64,000 nucleotides of DNA, from the NCBI GenBank assembly GCA_964612295.1, contig CAZTDY010000001.1, positions 62,001-126,000 of the forward strand, read 5' to 3'. A program made the translations under genes and the position numbers. Positions 35,581-46,627 of the stretch are shown piece after piece. The first letter of the stretch is position 1. Each line of letters begins with the position of its first letter. The notes below the pieces were generated by a model. The model saw only the letters and a list, made by a program, of their open reading frames with translations, ran no database searches and had not been told where the DNA came from. This DNA comes from CAYQJL01 sp964612295. Its GTDB lineage: Bacteria > Eisenbacteria > RBG-16-71-46 > CAIMUX01 > WJJG01.

Positions 35581-37220
35581 AGCTGATCACCGCGGCCGAC
35601 ATGCGGGAATGCGATCGCCGCACGATCGAGGGGATCGGGCTCCCGGGGCCCACCGGTGGGCTCGCCTTGATGGAGCGCGCCGGATGGGGGATCTTCGCCG
35701 CCCTGCGTCAGCAATTCTCTGCCCTCGCCCAGCGTCCCATTCTCATCTTCTGCGGTCGGGGCAACAACGGAGGCGACGGGCTGGTCGTTGCCCGCCTTCT
35801 CGCGCAGCGCGGCTGCCTTCCGCACGTGTTCCTCCTGGCCGACCCCGCCGATCTGACGCCGGACGCCCGGGTTCAATGGGACCGCTGCCTCACGCTCAAG
35901 GCGCCCGTCCAGGTCGTGGCCGAGCCCGAGGCCCTGCACCGGGCAACGGACGCGATCCTGAAAACCGCCTCCCTTCATCGGCCGCTCGTGATCGACGCGA
36001 TTCTGGGCACCGGTAGCCGCGGCGCCCCCCGAGGGCTGCTGGGGGCCGCGGTGAGCCTGATCGAGGAGCTGCGCCTGGGAGAAGCCGCTGAGGTTCTCGC
36101 CGTGGATTTGCCCACCGGAGTCGATGCAGACACTGGGCAGGTGGCCGGCGAGGCGGTCACCGCCGATCTGACGGTGACCATGGCCTACGCCAAGGCCGGG
36201 TTCTATGCCTACCCGGCGCGAAGCCACCTGGGGCGCCTGCGGATTGCAGACATCGGGATCCCGCGCATCGTGGAAGAAGAGGTCGGCCTCACGCTCAACC
36301 TCATGACGTTGGAAGAGGCCGGTCTCCATCTGCCCGGCCGGGCGCGGGATGCCCACAAGGGCGCCCTCGGACGCGTTCTCATCGTGGGCGGTTCGCCGGG
36401 ACTTTCTGGCGCGCCGGCCCTGGCCGCGGAGGCCGCCCTGCGCGCGGGGGCCGGTCTCGTCACGATCGCCCTCCCGCAAGGGTGTAATCAGGCCCTCGAG
36501 GCGAAGCTCACCGAGGTGATGACCTACCCCTGTCCCGAGGGCGACCACGGTGGCCTGACCGCCGAGGCCGCTTCCTGGATTCGCCGGCGCGATGAGGTCA
36601 CCGATGTCTGGGCCGTCGGCCCGGGGATCGGCCGTAATCCAGATACCCAGGAGCTGGTGCGCGAACTGGTGAAAACGCAGCCGGGCCCGATCGTCGTCGA
36701 TGCGGACGGCCTGTTCGCTTTGGCCGGCGGCCGCTGGGAGCGGTCACCCGAGCTTCCCGTGCCGGTTTTGACGCCCCACCCTGGAGAGATGCGTCGGCTC
36801 GAAGAGGATGAGAGCGCCTCGGCCGCCCCGCCCTGGGAGCGCGCGTCCGCCTATGCGCGGGAGCAGGGGTGCGTCCTGATCCTGAAAGGAGCTCCGACCG
36901 TGATCGCCGCGCCGGACGGCCAGGTCTGGGTCAATCCGACCGGCAACCCCGGTTTGGCCACGGGAGGGAGCGGCGACGCCCTGACCGGAATCCTGGCCGC
37001 TCTGCTGGGCCAGGGGTGTGATCCGGTCACTGCCGGGCGGGTCGGCGTCTTTCTGCACGGGTTCAGCGCGGACCTGGCTTCGGAAGTGTATGGAGAGGCA
37101 GGACTTCTGCCGACCGACCTGATCCAGATGTTGCCCGCCGCATGGGGTGAGATCGAGGCCCTGGAGGCCGAATCTCCCGAGAATGCCGGGTGCACGGAAT
37201 ACGCCACCCGGATCCCCTGA
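35577..37220 (+). CDS. nnr: Bifunctional NAD(P)HX epimerase/dehydratase
   Basis: Repairs damaged (hydrated) NADH and NADPH. The N-terminal YjeF epimerase domain (about 1-225) has CGRGNNGGDGLVVAR and DAILGTGSRG. The C-terminal ADP-dependent dehydratase domain (about 235-525, ribokinase-like) has KGALGRVLIVGGS, LTPHPGEMRRL, and NPTGNPGLATGGSGDALTG with the catalytic Asp. A short extra tail of about 20 residues ends the protein. It overlaps the HAD gene by four bases. Confidence 0.93.
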   Translation: MKLITAADMRECDRRTIEGIGLPGPTGGLALMERAGWGIFAALRQQFSALAQRPILIFCGRGNNGGDGLVVARLLAQRGCLPHVFLLADPADLTPDARVQWDRCLTLKAPVQVVAEPEALHRATDAILKTASLHRPLVIDAILGTGSRGAPRGLLGAAVSLIEELRLGEAAEVLAVDLPTGVDADTGQVAGEAVTADLTVTMAYAKAGFYAYPARSHLGRLRIADIGIPRIVEEEVGLTLNLMTLEEAGLHLPGRARDAHKGALGRVLIVGGSPGLSGAPALAAEAALRAGAGLVTIALPQGCNQALEAKLTEVMTYPCPEGDHGGLTAEAASWIRRRDEVTDVWAVGPGIGRNPDTQELVRELVKTQPGPIVVDADGLFALAGGRWERSPELPVPVLTPHPGEMRRLEEDESASAAPPWERASAYAREQGCVLILKGAPTVIAAPDGQVWVNPTGNPGLATGGSGDALTGILAALLGQGCDPVTAGRVGVFLHGFSADLASEVYGEAGLLPTDLIQMLPAAWGEIEALEAESPENAGCTEYATRIP

Positions 37221-37362
37221 TCGATACCAGCCCTTACGCGATTTGCGCTTCTGCAGAGATCCGCCCCACTCTCCGAAAATTAGGCTAGGAGATCCCCTTT
37301 CGTTGCTGGACTCCGTCCGGTTCGGTCAGGCCGGGCGTGCAAGCCCTGGGAGAGACGCGCAC

Positions 37363-39159
37363 ATGTCCACGCCGCCCTTCGACAAACCCGAGAACGCCCC
37401 GCGCCCCGTCTTGGAGCAGCCGGCCGAACCCATGGTGACCCCTCCCCGAACCGCCGAGGAGCGAGGTTTTGCGGAGTTTCTCTCCGCCCTCAAAGCGGTC
37501 AGCTTCTACCCGGAGGGCAATCCCGTCCGCGAGCGTATGCTGGCCGCCCTCGTGGACACGCTGGCAGCATCGCCAGCGGGCAGCGACGGATTGGAGGCCA
37601 GGTGGACCTCCGAGCACATCCTCTGGGCCGGGATTCCGGTGCTCGCCCGTGGAGACGAAGGGTGGGATTCGATGACCCGCCTCTTCGAAGCCGGGCTCAG
37701 GAGTCTGACCTTCCTGCCTGCGCTGAGCCTCGTCGAGGTCGAACGGGTGCTGAGCCTGTTGGCTCGGACGATCCGCGGGGAGTTGAATCCCACCGATGAA
37801 GACCTCTCCGTGATGCTCTGGGAAATGGACCTGCCCGCCATCGCCTATCACGTGCTCGATACCCTCGACGATCCGCTCCCTCTGGAGATGCTCGACAGCA
37901 CGCCTCAGGACGGTCCAGCCGAGGAACAGGCCGAGGACGACACTCAGATGTGGGAGGAGATACACCCTCTCGAGCGGTATGTCGCTTCCGCGGGCGGCCT
38001 CGACACGACGGACCTGGATGCGCGCACCCTGCGAACCGACGAGGCCGATCTGGCCCACCTGCGCAACCAGGCGAAATCGGAAGGCCTGCGGATGCGCCGG
38101 AAGATGGTGATGGTGTTGGGGGAGATCCTGCTGCTCGACCTCTCGCCTGCCGAATCGCGGCGCGTCCTGGCCCTCATTCGGCGATTCGCAATCGAGGTCT
38201 TGCAGGAGGGGCACTTCGACACCTATGTCCAGCTCGTTCACCGTTTCCGCGAACGAGTGAACGACTTCCCCGGAAACCTGGGGGAAGGGATGCGCCGGCT
38301 GACCGACGAGCTGTCCGGGCTCGAGGCGGCGCGGCAGACCCTGGGGGCTCTGGAGTCCCTGCCCTGCGATAACGAGAAGATGATCGTGGCCTTCCTCAGC
38401 GAGCTGCAGCCCGACGGTCTGCAGCTCATCTTTGATCACGTCGCCGAACAGGGCGTCGCTCGGGCGCGGACCGGGCTCACCATCCCGGATCAGGCGATTG
38501 CCCGCGCCATGGTCCACCGTCCGCAGGCGCTGCTGGGGCAGCCCACCGGTCTGACCGATCGGCATCTCCAGGCGCTGGCCCGGCTCCTTCCAAAACAGAC
38601 CACGCCGGACCAGGCCGAAGTCTGGAGCATGATTCTGGTGACCTTGCAGCGGTGTCCCGAGGCCCCCGTCCGCATGGCGCTCCTCGAATTCCTCGCGGCC
38701 TGCCGGGCCCCCAACCTCGAGAAGCGCCTGCTCAGATCACTCGACGACGAGGACGGTAGGGTGCGCAAGACCGCCGCGCTGCTCATGAGCAGGACGATGG
38801 GCGCGGCCGCCCTTCAACCGCTGCTCCAGGCCCTGTTGTCGAGAGACTTCGACAAGCGCGACTTCGACGAGCAAGCCGCGCTCTATGAAGCCCTGGCGAA
38901 TTCTTCGCCAGAAGAGGTCTTCCCCTTGTTGGAGCGCACCGTCTCGCGGCGTGATTGGCTCGCGCCGCGTCACTGGCGGGTGCAGAAGGCGTGCGCCCTG
39001 CGCGCGCTCGGGCTGATCCCGATCGAGCATGCCGGACCGCTGCTCATGAAGTATCGCGATGCAAAGGATCCATTGCTGGCCGAGGCCAGTCGGCATGCGC
39101 TGGAGCAGCATCGCCGTTCGATTCAGGAAACCAGACCGGCGCCGGGCGCGGCGGCCTGA
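37363..39159 (+). CDS. HEAT-repeat protein paired with an HD-GYP protein
   Basis: A 598-residue soluble protein: a disordered Pro-rich start (1-35), then FAEFLSALKAVSFYPEGNPVRERML (about 36-60), a helical middle, and C-terminal HEAT-like repeats (about 440-580; VRMALLEFLAACRAPNLEKRLLRSLDDEDGRVRKTAALLMSR). ATG 37363 has GGGAGAG about ten bases upstream; the open frame continues back into the nnr gene without support. It lies 18 bases before the HD-GYP gene, and such pairs recur in other bacteria, so it probably scaffolds that phosphodiesterase. Confidence 0.75.
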   Translation: MSTPPFDKPENAPRPVLEQPAEPMVTPPRTAEERGFAEFLSALKAVSFYPEGNPVRERMLAALVDTLAASPAGSDGLEARWTSEHILWAGIPVLARGDEGWDSMTRLFEAGLRSLTFLPALSLVEVERVLSLLARTIRGELNPTDEDLSVMLWEMDLPAIAYHVLDTLDDPLPLEMLDSTPQDGPAEEQAEDDTQMWEEIHPLERYVASAGGLDTTDLDARTLRTDEADLAHLRNQAKSEGLRMRRKMVMVLGEILLLDLSPAESRRVLALIRRFAIEVLQEGHFDTYVQLVHRFRERVNDFPGNLGEGMRRLTDELSGLEAARQTLGALESLPCDNEKMIVAFLSELQPDGLQLIFDHVAEQGVARARTGLTIPDQAIARAMVHRPQALLGQPTGLTDRHLQALARLLPKQTTPDQAEVWSMILVTLQRCPEAPVRMALLEFLAACRAPNLEKRLLRSLDDEDGRVRKTAALLMSRTMGAAALQPLLQALLSRDFDKRDFDEQAALYEALANSSPEEVFPLLERTVSRRDWLAPRHWRVQKACALRALGLIPIEHAGPLLMKYRDAKDPLLAEASRHALEQHRRSIQETRPAPGAAA

Positions 39160-39177
39160 GCATAGGAGGGCAGCCGT

Positions 39178-40845
39178 ATGGCGGCCAGGGATGAACACCC
39201 GGCAGAGGGATTCCGGAACGAGTGGAAGAGGCGCGACAAGCGACCGATTCAGAACGCCGGCGGTCTTGCCAAACGACGTGATTCTCGCGGTGCGCTTGCC
39301 GACCCGAACCACTGGGAATCGCAGAATTCATGGGACATCGGAAGCCCGAGCGGGCCTCCCGCCGCGGAGAAGGCCGATGTGGACGTGCGAACCACCCCGG
39401 ACCAGGAAATCGAAACGGTCGGGGCGCGTCTCCTGAGGCACTTTCACAGCTGCTGGAGAGCCTTGGTTCTGAGGGGTATGCAGGACTCCACCTTCCGCAC
39501 GGCGCTGCATGCACTGCGAACGGCGGTGATCGATCTCGAATCCCAGGATGTGCCCGCGCGCCTCGTCCGGTACGGAAGCGGTGTCGTGGCGGGCGAAGAA
39601 ACGTTGTCGCCCTATTCGTCCGGGAACCTGCTGGCGCAGATGGTCGCCGAGGAAATGGATGCGATGGGTCTCAAGGGGATCCGATTCCGGGGACCGTGGG
39701 ACGATGCCGAGGTCGCACGTTTCCTTCAGCTCCTCGAAAACTGGCGGCGCGCCGAGGAAGCGACCGACGCCGAGCGCCGCGAAGAGATGGAGGCGATGGG
39801 CGTAGGCAGCATCGAGATCCTCACGGGGGAGGATGAGACGGAGGCTGACGCCGACCTTCCCACGAGCGGGTGGGACGCCGTTGCCGATCTCGGTGAGCTG
39901 CGCAAACGGGCCCGGCAGACTTTCTTCGGCGCCCTCCGCGTGGCCCGGTTCCAGATGAGCAGCCTGAGCGGCCAGAGCAGCCCCGCGCTGCGGCGCACCA
40001 GGCAGGTCGTGCACAAGATCATCGACACCCTCGTCGAGGAGGAATTTTCCCTTCTTGCACTCACCGCCCTGAACGCGTTCGATACCCAGACGTTCCTGCA
40101 TTCGGTCAACGTCTGCATCCTGGCCACTGCGCTGGGGCAGCGCCTGGGTCTCAACAAGCGCGAACTCTCCGAACTCGGGGTGGCGGCCTTCTTCCACGAT
40201 CTGGGCAAGATGAACATGCCCAAGCCGGTCCTCAACAAGCCGGGCACCTTCAGTCCGGCCGAGTGGGAGATCATGAAGACCCACCCGCTCGAGGGCGTCA
40301 GGACCCTTGTGCGGAGCGATCAGTTGAGCTCCCTCACCATGAAGGTGGCGCTCGTGGGGCTCGAACATCACATGCGCTTCGATCTAACCGGCTATCCGCG
40401 GATGGGCGATCAGTGGGACATCGGCGTCCTGAGCAGGATTGTCTCGATCGCCGATTGCTACGATGCGATGTCATCCCACCGCACCTACGAGACCAACCGC
40501 CTGATCCCCCATCGGGTCATGACCCATATGCTTGGCCGGAGCGGCAAGAACTTCGATCCCGTGCTCATGCGTCTCTTCGTGGGGCTGATGGGGCTCTACC
40601 CCGTGGGGAGCCTCGTCGAACTGACCGGCGGCGAGCAGGCGGTCGTGGTCGCGACCGATCCGGACGACCCGGTGAGACCGGTCGTGCGCCTGACCCGGAC
40701 AGGTGACGGGGATCCCGTGCCCGGCAGCGACTTGCAGCTCGTGAGTCTGACCGACAAGCCCTGGGGCGGGGGAGAGAAACTCCCCATCGTGAGGGCGCTG
40801 GACCCCGAGGAGGTCGGCGTGGACCTCTCCGCCTATCTGCTGTAG
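39178..40845 (+). CDS. HD-GYP domain protein with divergent GYP motif
   Basis: A 555-residue cytosolic protein. Residues 1-80 are low complexity; 80-260 form a helical region echoing the neighbouring HEAT protein (GARLLRHFHSCWRALVLRG...). The HD-GYP core starts with HSVN (308), HD in AAFFHDLGKMNMP (H340-D341) and ends with HHMRFDLTGYP (397-407), in which the usual HHE and DG are HHM and DL. Metal binding is therefore probably kept, but the c-di-GMP site is altered. A C-terminal 80-residue beta extension follows. ATG 39178 has AGGAGG. Confidence 0.85.
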   Translation: MAARDEHPAEGFRNEWKRRDKRPIQNAGGLAKRRDSRGALADPNHWESQNSWDIGSPSGPPAAEKADVDVRTTPDQEIETVGARLLRHFHSCWRALVLRGMQDSTFRTALHALRTAVIDLESQDVPARLVRYGSGVVAGEETLSPYSSGNLLAQMVAEEMDAMGLKGIRFRGPWDDAEVARFLQLLENWRRAEEATDAERREEMEAMGVGSIEILTGEDETEADADLPTSGWDAVADLGELRKRARQTFFGALRVARFQMSSLSGQSSPALRRTRQVVHKIIDTLVEEEFSLLALTALNAFDTQTFLHSVNVCILATALGQRLGLNKRELSELGVAAFFHDLGKMNMPKPVLNKPGTFSPAEWEIMKTHPLEGVRTLVRSDQLSSLTMKVALVGLEHHMRFDLTGYPRMGDQWDIGVLSRIVSIADCYDAMSSHRTYETNRLIPHRVMTHMLGRSGKNFDPVLMRLFVGLMGLYPVGSLVELTGGEQAVVVATDPDDPVRPVVRLTRTGDGDPVPGSDLQLVSLTDKPWGGGEKLPIVRALDPEEVGVDLSAYLL

Positions 40846-40873
40846 CCCTCCCTGATTACAGAGGCACATCCCG

Positions 40874-40900
40874 CCCGGCCACCGCCCCGTGGTGGCCGGG
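40874..40900 (+). terminator. Hairpin after the HD-GYP gene
   Basis: CCCGGCCACC (40874-40883) pairs perfectly over 10 bp with GGTGGCCGGG (40891-40900) across GCCCCGT. It stands 28 bases after the stop; only a weak T content follows. Confidence 0.6.
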
Positions 40901-40907
40901 AATCATG

Positions 40908-40936
40908 TTGACCCTCTACGCCAACATACCTATATT
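40908..40936 (+). promoter_or_regulatory. Promoter of the 41049 lipoprotein gene
   Basis: TTGACC (40908-40913), a 17-base spacer and TATATT (40931-40936). This is one of the best sigma70-type matches in the window. It sits right behind the terminator hairpin. Confidence 0.55.
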
Positions 40937-41048
40937 CCATACCTAACCATCCTTGCGGAGGGTGGGTTTTGGGTGCGTGAGCCTTCTGATCGCTCGCCAC
41001 CTCGGGGTTAGTATGGCCACTTTGGCCTGTTCAAAGGACGTTGCGGAT

Positions 41049-41519
41049 ATGAGGCGAACCTTCTGTCTGACGCTGGCCTTGTCTCTTCTGACAGTCTGCG
41101 GGCTTGGTTGCACGAAACTGGTGCCCGTCGAAGGCTCGGTTCTCGATGAACGGAAAGCGTCGGTGATCACGTTCACGGATGGGTCCTCCATCCGCGGCAA
41201 GATCGACATTGACGAGGACGTGGTCGTCACCAAGGGCGGCGTCGTCTATGCCGGCATCATCTACGATCTGACCGACGAGGAGATCGTGCTCGATGAATGT
41301 CGTTATCTGCATGCTCATGAGGGCTACGACGCAGGACGGAGCCGCCTGGCCGAAGCGCGCGTCGACGTCCAGCAGGAGCTGATGAGCTTCGAATTCCGGC
41401 GCGACGAGATCGAGCGGGTCGAGCGCGTGCGGGTGGATGCGATGAAGACTGCCACGCGCACCGCCTTCTGGACGTTGTCCGGCGTGGTCTCGGTCTTCCT
41501 TCTCCAGGAACATTCCTAA
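41049..41519 (+). CDS. Putative lipoprotein, unknown function
   Basis: A 156-residue protein with signal peptide and lipobox GLGC (cysteine about 21), followed by a compact beta-rich domain (VITFTDGSSIRGKIDIDEDVVVTKGGVVYAG...), an acidic Asp/Glu stretch, a helix with an EFRRDEIERVERVRVDAMK pattern and a C-terminal hydrophobic run. The domain begins like proteins whose short beta motif reports on a surface function. ATG 41049 has AAGGA ten bases upstream; the frame opens 32 codons earlier without support. Confidence 0.65.
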   Translation: MRRTFCLTLALSLLTVCGLGCTKLVPVEGSVLDERKASVITFTDGSSIRGKIDIDEDVVVTKGGVVYAGIIYDLTDEEIVLDECRYLHAHEGYDAGRSRLAEARVDVQQELMSFEFRRDEIERVERVRVDAMKTATRTAFWTLSGVVSVFLLQEHS

Positions 41520-41611
41520 GATTTGAACGCCCCGCTGGATGAGCCGCGGGATGGGAACGGATCGGCAAACGGGACAAGAGGATTCGAATCGCTATGCTAA
41601 GGAGTCGATCG

Positions 41612-43174
41612 ATGACGAAGCGTGTGGCTGCGCTGAGCTGCTTGACTGTCCTTCTCGGACTCGCCCTGTCTGTCGTCTTCCCGGCCGAGGCTCAGACCGA
41701 CTATTTCGACTATTACTTTCCCGTGCCCGTTCCGTATTACGCCGGCGAGAACTTTGATCTCGCGGTGATGATGTCCCAAGGCCAGTTCAGCGACGTGGCC
41801 TCGGTCTACCCCATGCTCTTTCACCGGCCGCTCGATTCGATCGGTCCTCGCCCCGGCGCCGATGCGTGGGGGATGGGCGGCGCCCACCTGGCCCTGACGG
41901 ATGGTCCGCAGGCAATGGGGTGGAATCCGGCGGCGCTCGGATATTTGAGGGAGCCGGCCGTGTCCCTGGATGCCATTCGCAAGACCTCCTCCGGCTCGGG
42001 GACCGCGCTTCCCGACACCGTGCACATCGAAGGGCAGCCGGAGTTCGGCATCGACACCTATGACTGGAAGCTGGCCCCCCTGAGCGGGTTCGGCTTCTTC
42101 GGCGGAGCCATGCCGCTCACCGATCTGGGCGGCCGTCCGCTGGTCGGTGGATTGAGCTATCGCCGCAGTATCGAAGCGGCCTGGGCGCAGGAGACCCTGC
42201 TCGAGATGGGATTGCTGGAAGGGACCGGCTTCCCCTTTGTCGTCGGCCTGGACTCGAGCGAGTGGGGATCGATCGAAAGCTTGACGGCGAGCCTCGGATA
42301 CGAGCTGGTCGGGTCCGAGCAGGTGTCTGTGTCCGTTGGGGGGAGCGCCAACTTCCTGAGGGGCCGGATTCGCACGCGGATCACGACCGATGTGGCGGTT
42401 CGCGACTTCGAGCCCGGGGTCCTCTCCTTCCAGAAGGACGCCAAGGGATTCTCCTTCGAAGGGGGTATCCAAGCGCGCATCATGGATCTGGTCCGGGTCG
42501 CGGGGTGGGCGAGCCTGCCCTACAGCCTCGAGATCTACAATAGCCGGTTCACCGATGTGACGATCGTGACCCCGGACGCCAGCTTCGGGTTCCGTACCTT
42601 TGGAGAAGTGGCCGACTACGATATCGAAGTGCCGATGTTCTTGAGCGCCGGCGTGGCGGTGGGGCCGATCAAAGGCATCACGATCGCGGCCGACCTCAAT
42701 CAGCGCAACTGGTCCGAAGCCGAGATCAAACACAAGCTCGAAGAATATCAAGTCTTCGATGGCCCGTATCCCGGCCCCGATCTGACCAGCTATCACCTGG
42801 GCGCCGAGTTCGAGTTTCCGCTCCTGAAGGGAGCGATCCACAGACGCGGCATGGAGCTCTATGCGCGGGCGGGCTACCGCACGATTCCGCTTTCGATGTA
42901 CGACCTCGATCCGGTCAACGGGGATGCCCCGTACTATCTCGGGGATCCGATCGAGGGCAGCGGCTACAGCCTCGGCTTTTCACTGCTGACGGACGCTCAG
43001 ATCGACTTCAACCTGTCCATGGAGTTTCAGTCCTACAAGATGCGGCGCTGGTTCCTCGATGACACCCGTGACATCGAAGAGCGCGAGCTGACCTTCAATG
43101 ATCCTTACGACCGGGCTCCGGTCATTGACCTCAAGCAGACGATGATGCGGGTTAGCTCGACCTGGCGGCTGTAG
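41612..43174 (+). CDS. PorV/UPF0164-like outer-membrane beta-barrel protein
   Basis: A 520-residue outer-membrane protein. The signal peptide ends FPAEAQ (about 27). The segment GADAWGMGGAHLALTDGPQAMGWNPAALGYL (about 83-113) is the signature of the PorV/FadL-like barrels in which a start-of-barrel hatch precedes many strands. Alternating strands continue to the C-terminal RVSSTWRL. ATG 41612 has AAGGAG seven bases upstream, so the ATG at 41594 is rejected. Likely role: porin-like or secretion-associated barrel; the cargo is unknown. Confidence 0.8.
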   Translation: MTKRVAALSCLTVLLGLALSVVFPAEAQTDYFDYYFPVPVPYYAGENFDLAVMMSQGQFSDVASVYPMLFHRPLDSIGPRPGADAWGMGGAHLALTDGPQAMGWNPAALGYLREPAVSLDAIRKTSSGSGTALPDTVHIEGQPEFGIDTYDWKLAPLSGFGFFGGAMPLTDLGGRPLVGGLSYRRSIEAAWAQETLLEMGLLEGTGFPFVVGLDSSEWGSIESLTASLGYELVGSEQVSVSVGGSANFLRGRIRTRITTDVAVRDFEPGVLSFQKDAKGFSFEGGIQARIMDLVRVAGWASLPYSLEIYNSRFTDVTIVTPDASFGFRTFGEVADYDIEVPMFLSAGVAVGPIKGITIAADLNQRNWSEAEIKHKLEEYQVFDGPYPGPDLTSYHLGAEFEFPLLKGAIHRRGMELYARAGYRTIPLSMYDLDPVNGDAPYYLGDPIEGSGYSLGFSLLTDAQIDFNLSMEFQSYKMRRWFLDDTRDIEERELTFNDPYDRAPVIDLKQTMMRVSSTWRL

Positions 43175-43329
43175 GAGGGGTGGGGGAGGCCCCCCCGCTT
43201 CAGGCCGAATCGCGCTCGTCCAGCCTCAGGATCCCTCCGCCCTGGCGCACCCTGCGCCGGCCACAGTGCCACCACCAGATGTCAATTGCCTGTGTTTCAA
43301 TGAGTTGCATCGGTATCGCCAATCCGATC

Positions 43330-43350
43330 CAGCGGACTACCAGTCCGCTG
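43330..43350. repeat. Dispersed palindromic repeat, copy 1
   Basis: CAGCGGACT-ACC-AGTCCGCTG, a perfect 9-bp stem. Near-copies occur at 63316-63336 and 63349-63360. Confidence 0.6.
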
Positions 43351-43354
43351 CCCA

Positions 43355-43376
43355 GATTGTGCCCCGGGGCACAATC
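43355..43376. repeat. Perfect 22-base palindrome
   Basis: Half-site GATTGTGCCCC joined to its exact reverse complement, with no spacer. It is four bases from the repeat hairpin. Confidence 0.6.
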
Positions 43377-43416
43377 GAAACCCCCGGGCGGCCGCCACAA
43401 ACCAGCTCACAGCAAG

Positions 43417-43445
43417 AAGGCCCGGAGCTCATCGCCCCGGGCCTT
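43417..43445 (-). terminator. nrdJ terminator
   Basis: AAGGCCCGG (43417-43425) pairs over 9 bp with CCGGGCCTT (43437-43445). On the minus strand it lies 66 bases after the nrdJ stop and runs into TTCTTG. Confidence 0.6.
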
Positions 43446-43511
43446 ATCTCTTCGAGCGAGCAGCTTGCTCACCTCCGTGTAGCGGTCACTGGACCGCGGC
43501 CAGCCGGACGG

Positions 43512-46244
<2,733 letters not shown>

Positions 46245-46368
46245 GCAGTCCTCCTGACAGCCAACCCCGACGACCAGTGGACCTTTGATCATCGGGGCTG
46301 ACGGGAATCTAATGCGCATCCGCCCCCAAATGGGACGAAATCTGGCAAAAAGAACCGAGCTCCAATCT

Positions 46369-46416
46369 CCCCAACATCTTGGGGTGAGTTTCTACTGGTA
46401 GTACCAAATATGGTGG
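46369..46416 (-). promoter_or_regulatory. Tandem NrdR-like boxes upstream of nrdJ
   Basis: Two 16-mers, 46369-46384 (core CAACATCTTG) and 46401-46416 (core CCAAATATGG). Both fit the core pattern C-x-A-x-A-T-x-T-x-G of the NrdR box and are 32 bp apart centre to centre, the spacing used by NrdR. One lies between the -35 and -10 of the nrdJ promoter and the other about ten bases past the -10. Outer positions match the consensus less well (about 10 of 16 each). Confidence 0.6.
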
Positions 46417-46423
46417 ACGTCAA
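46395..46423 (-). promoter_or_regulatory. Candidate nrdJ promoter
   Basis: Minus strand TTGACG (46423-46418), a 17-base spacer, TACCAG (46400-46395). It leaves a leader of about 145 bases before ATG 46244. The remainder of the 46245-46627 gap (about 380 bases) shows no gene and no cobalamin riboswitch B12-box that I can find. Confidence 0.4.
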
Positions 46424-46627
46424 ACCGAAAAAAGCCGCGATCATCTAAGTGCTTCTGATGGGAACGATTGCAGTTTCCAAACGACCAGGATGATAGAAGT
46501 GCAACCGACAGGCCGTGGTTCGTGCAGCTGTAACACGCTTACTGACGGTCGGTTAGAGGTTTAGAAATGCCGGAACCCGCACTGGGCAAGGCCCGCGCTG
46601 ATCGCCAGTGACGCGACGGGCGGCCAA

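Larger units (their letters stand above)
43175..43511. other. Non-coding region between two converging genes, rich in palindromes
   Basis: A 337-base gap between the barrel gene (plus) and nrdJ (minus). No believable gene: the short open frames lack ribosome-binding sites and read through the palindromes. It contains the repeat hairpin 43330-43350, the perfect palindrome 43355-43376 and the nrdJ terminator 43417-43445. Confidence 0.7.

Noticed and set aside
46245..46627. A cobalamin riboswitch upstream of nrdJ
   Set aside because: No B12-box-like core or expected multi-stem layout could be found; the region instead shows NrdR-like boxes.
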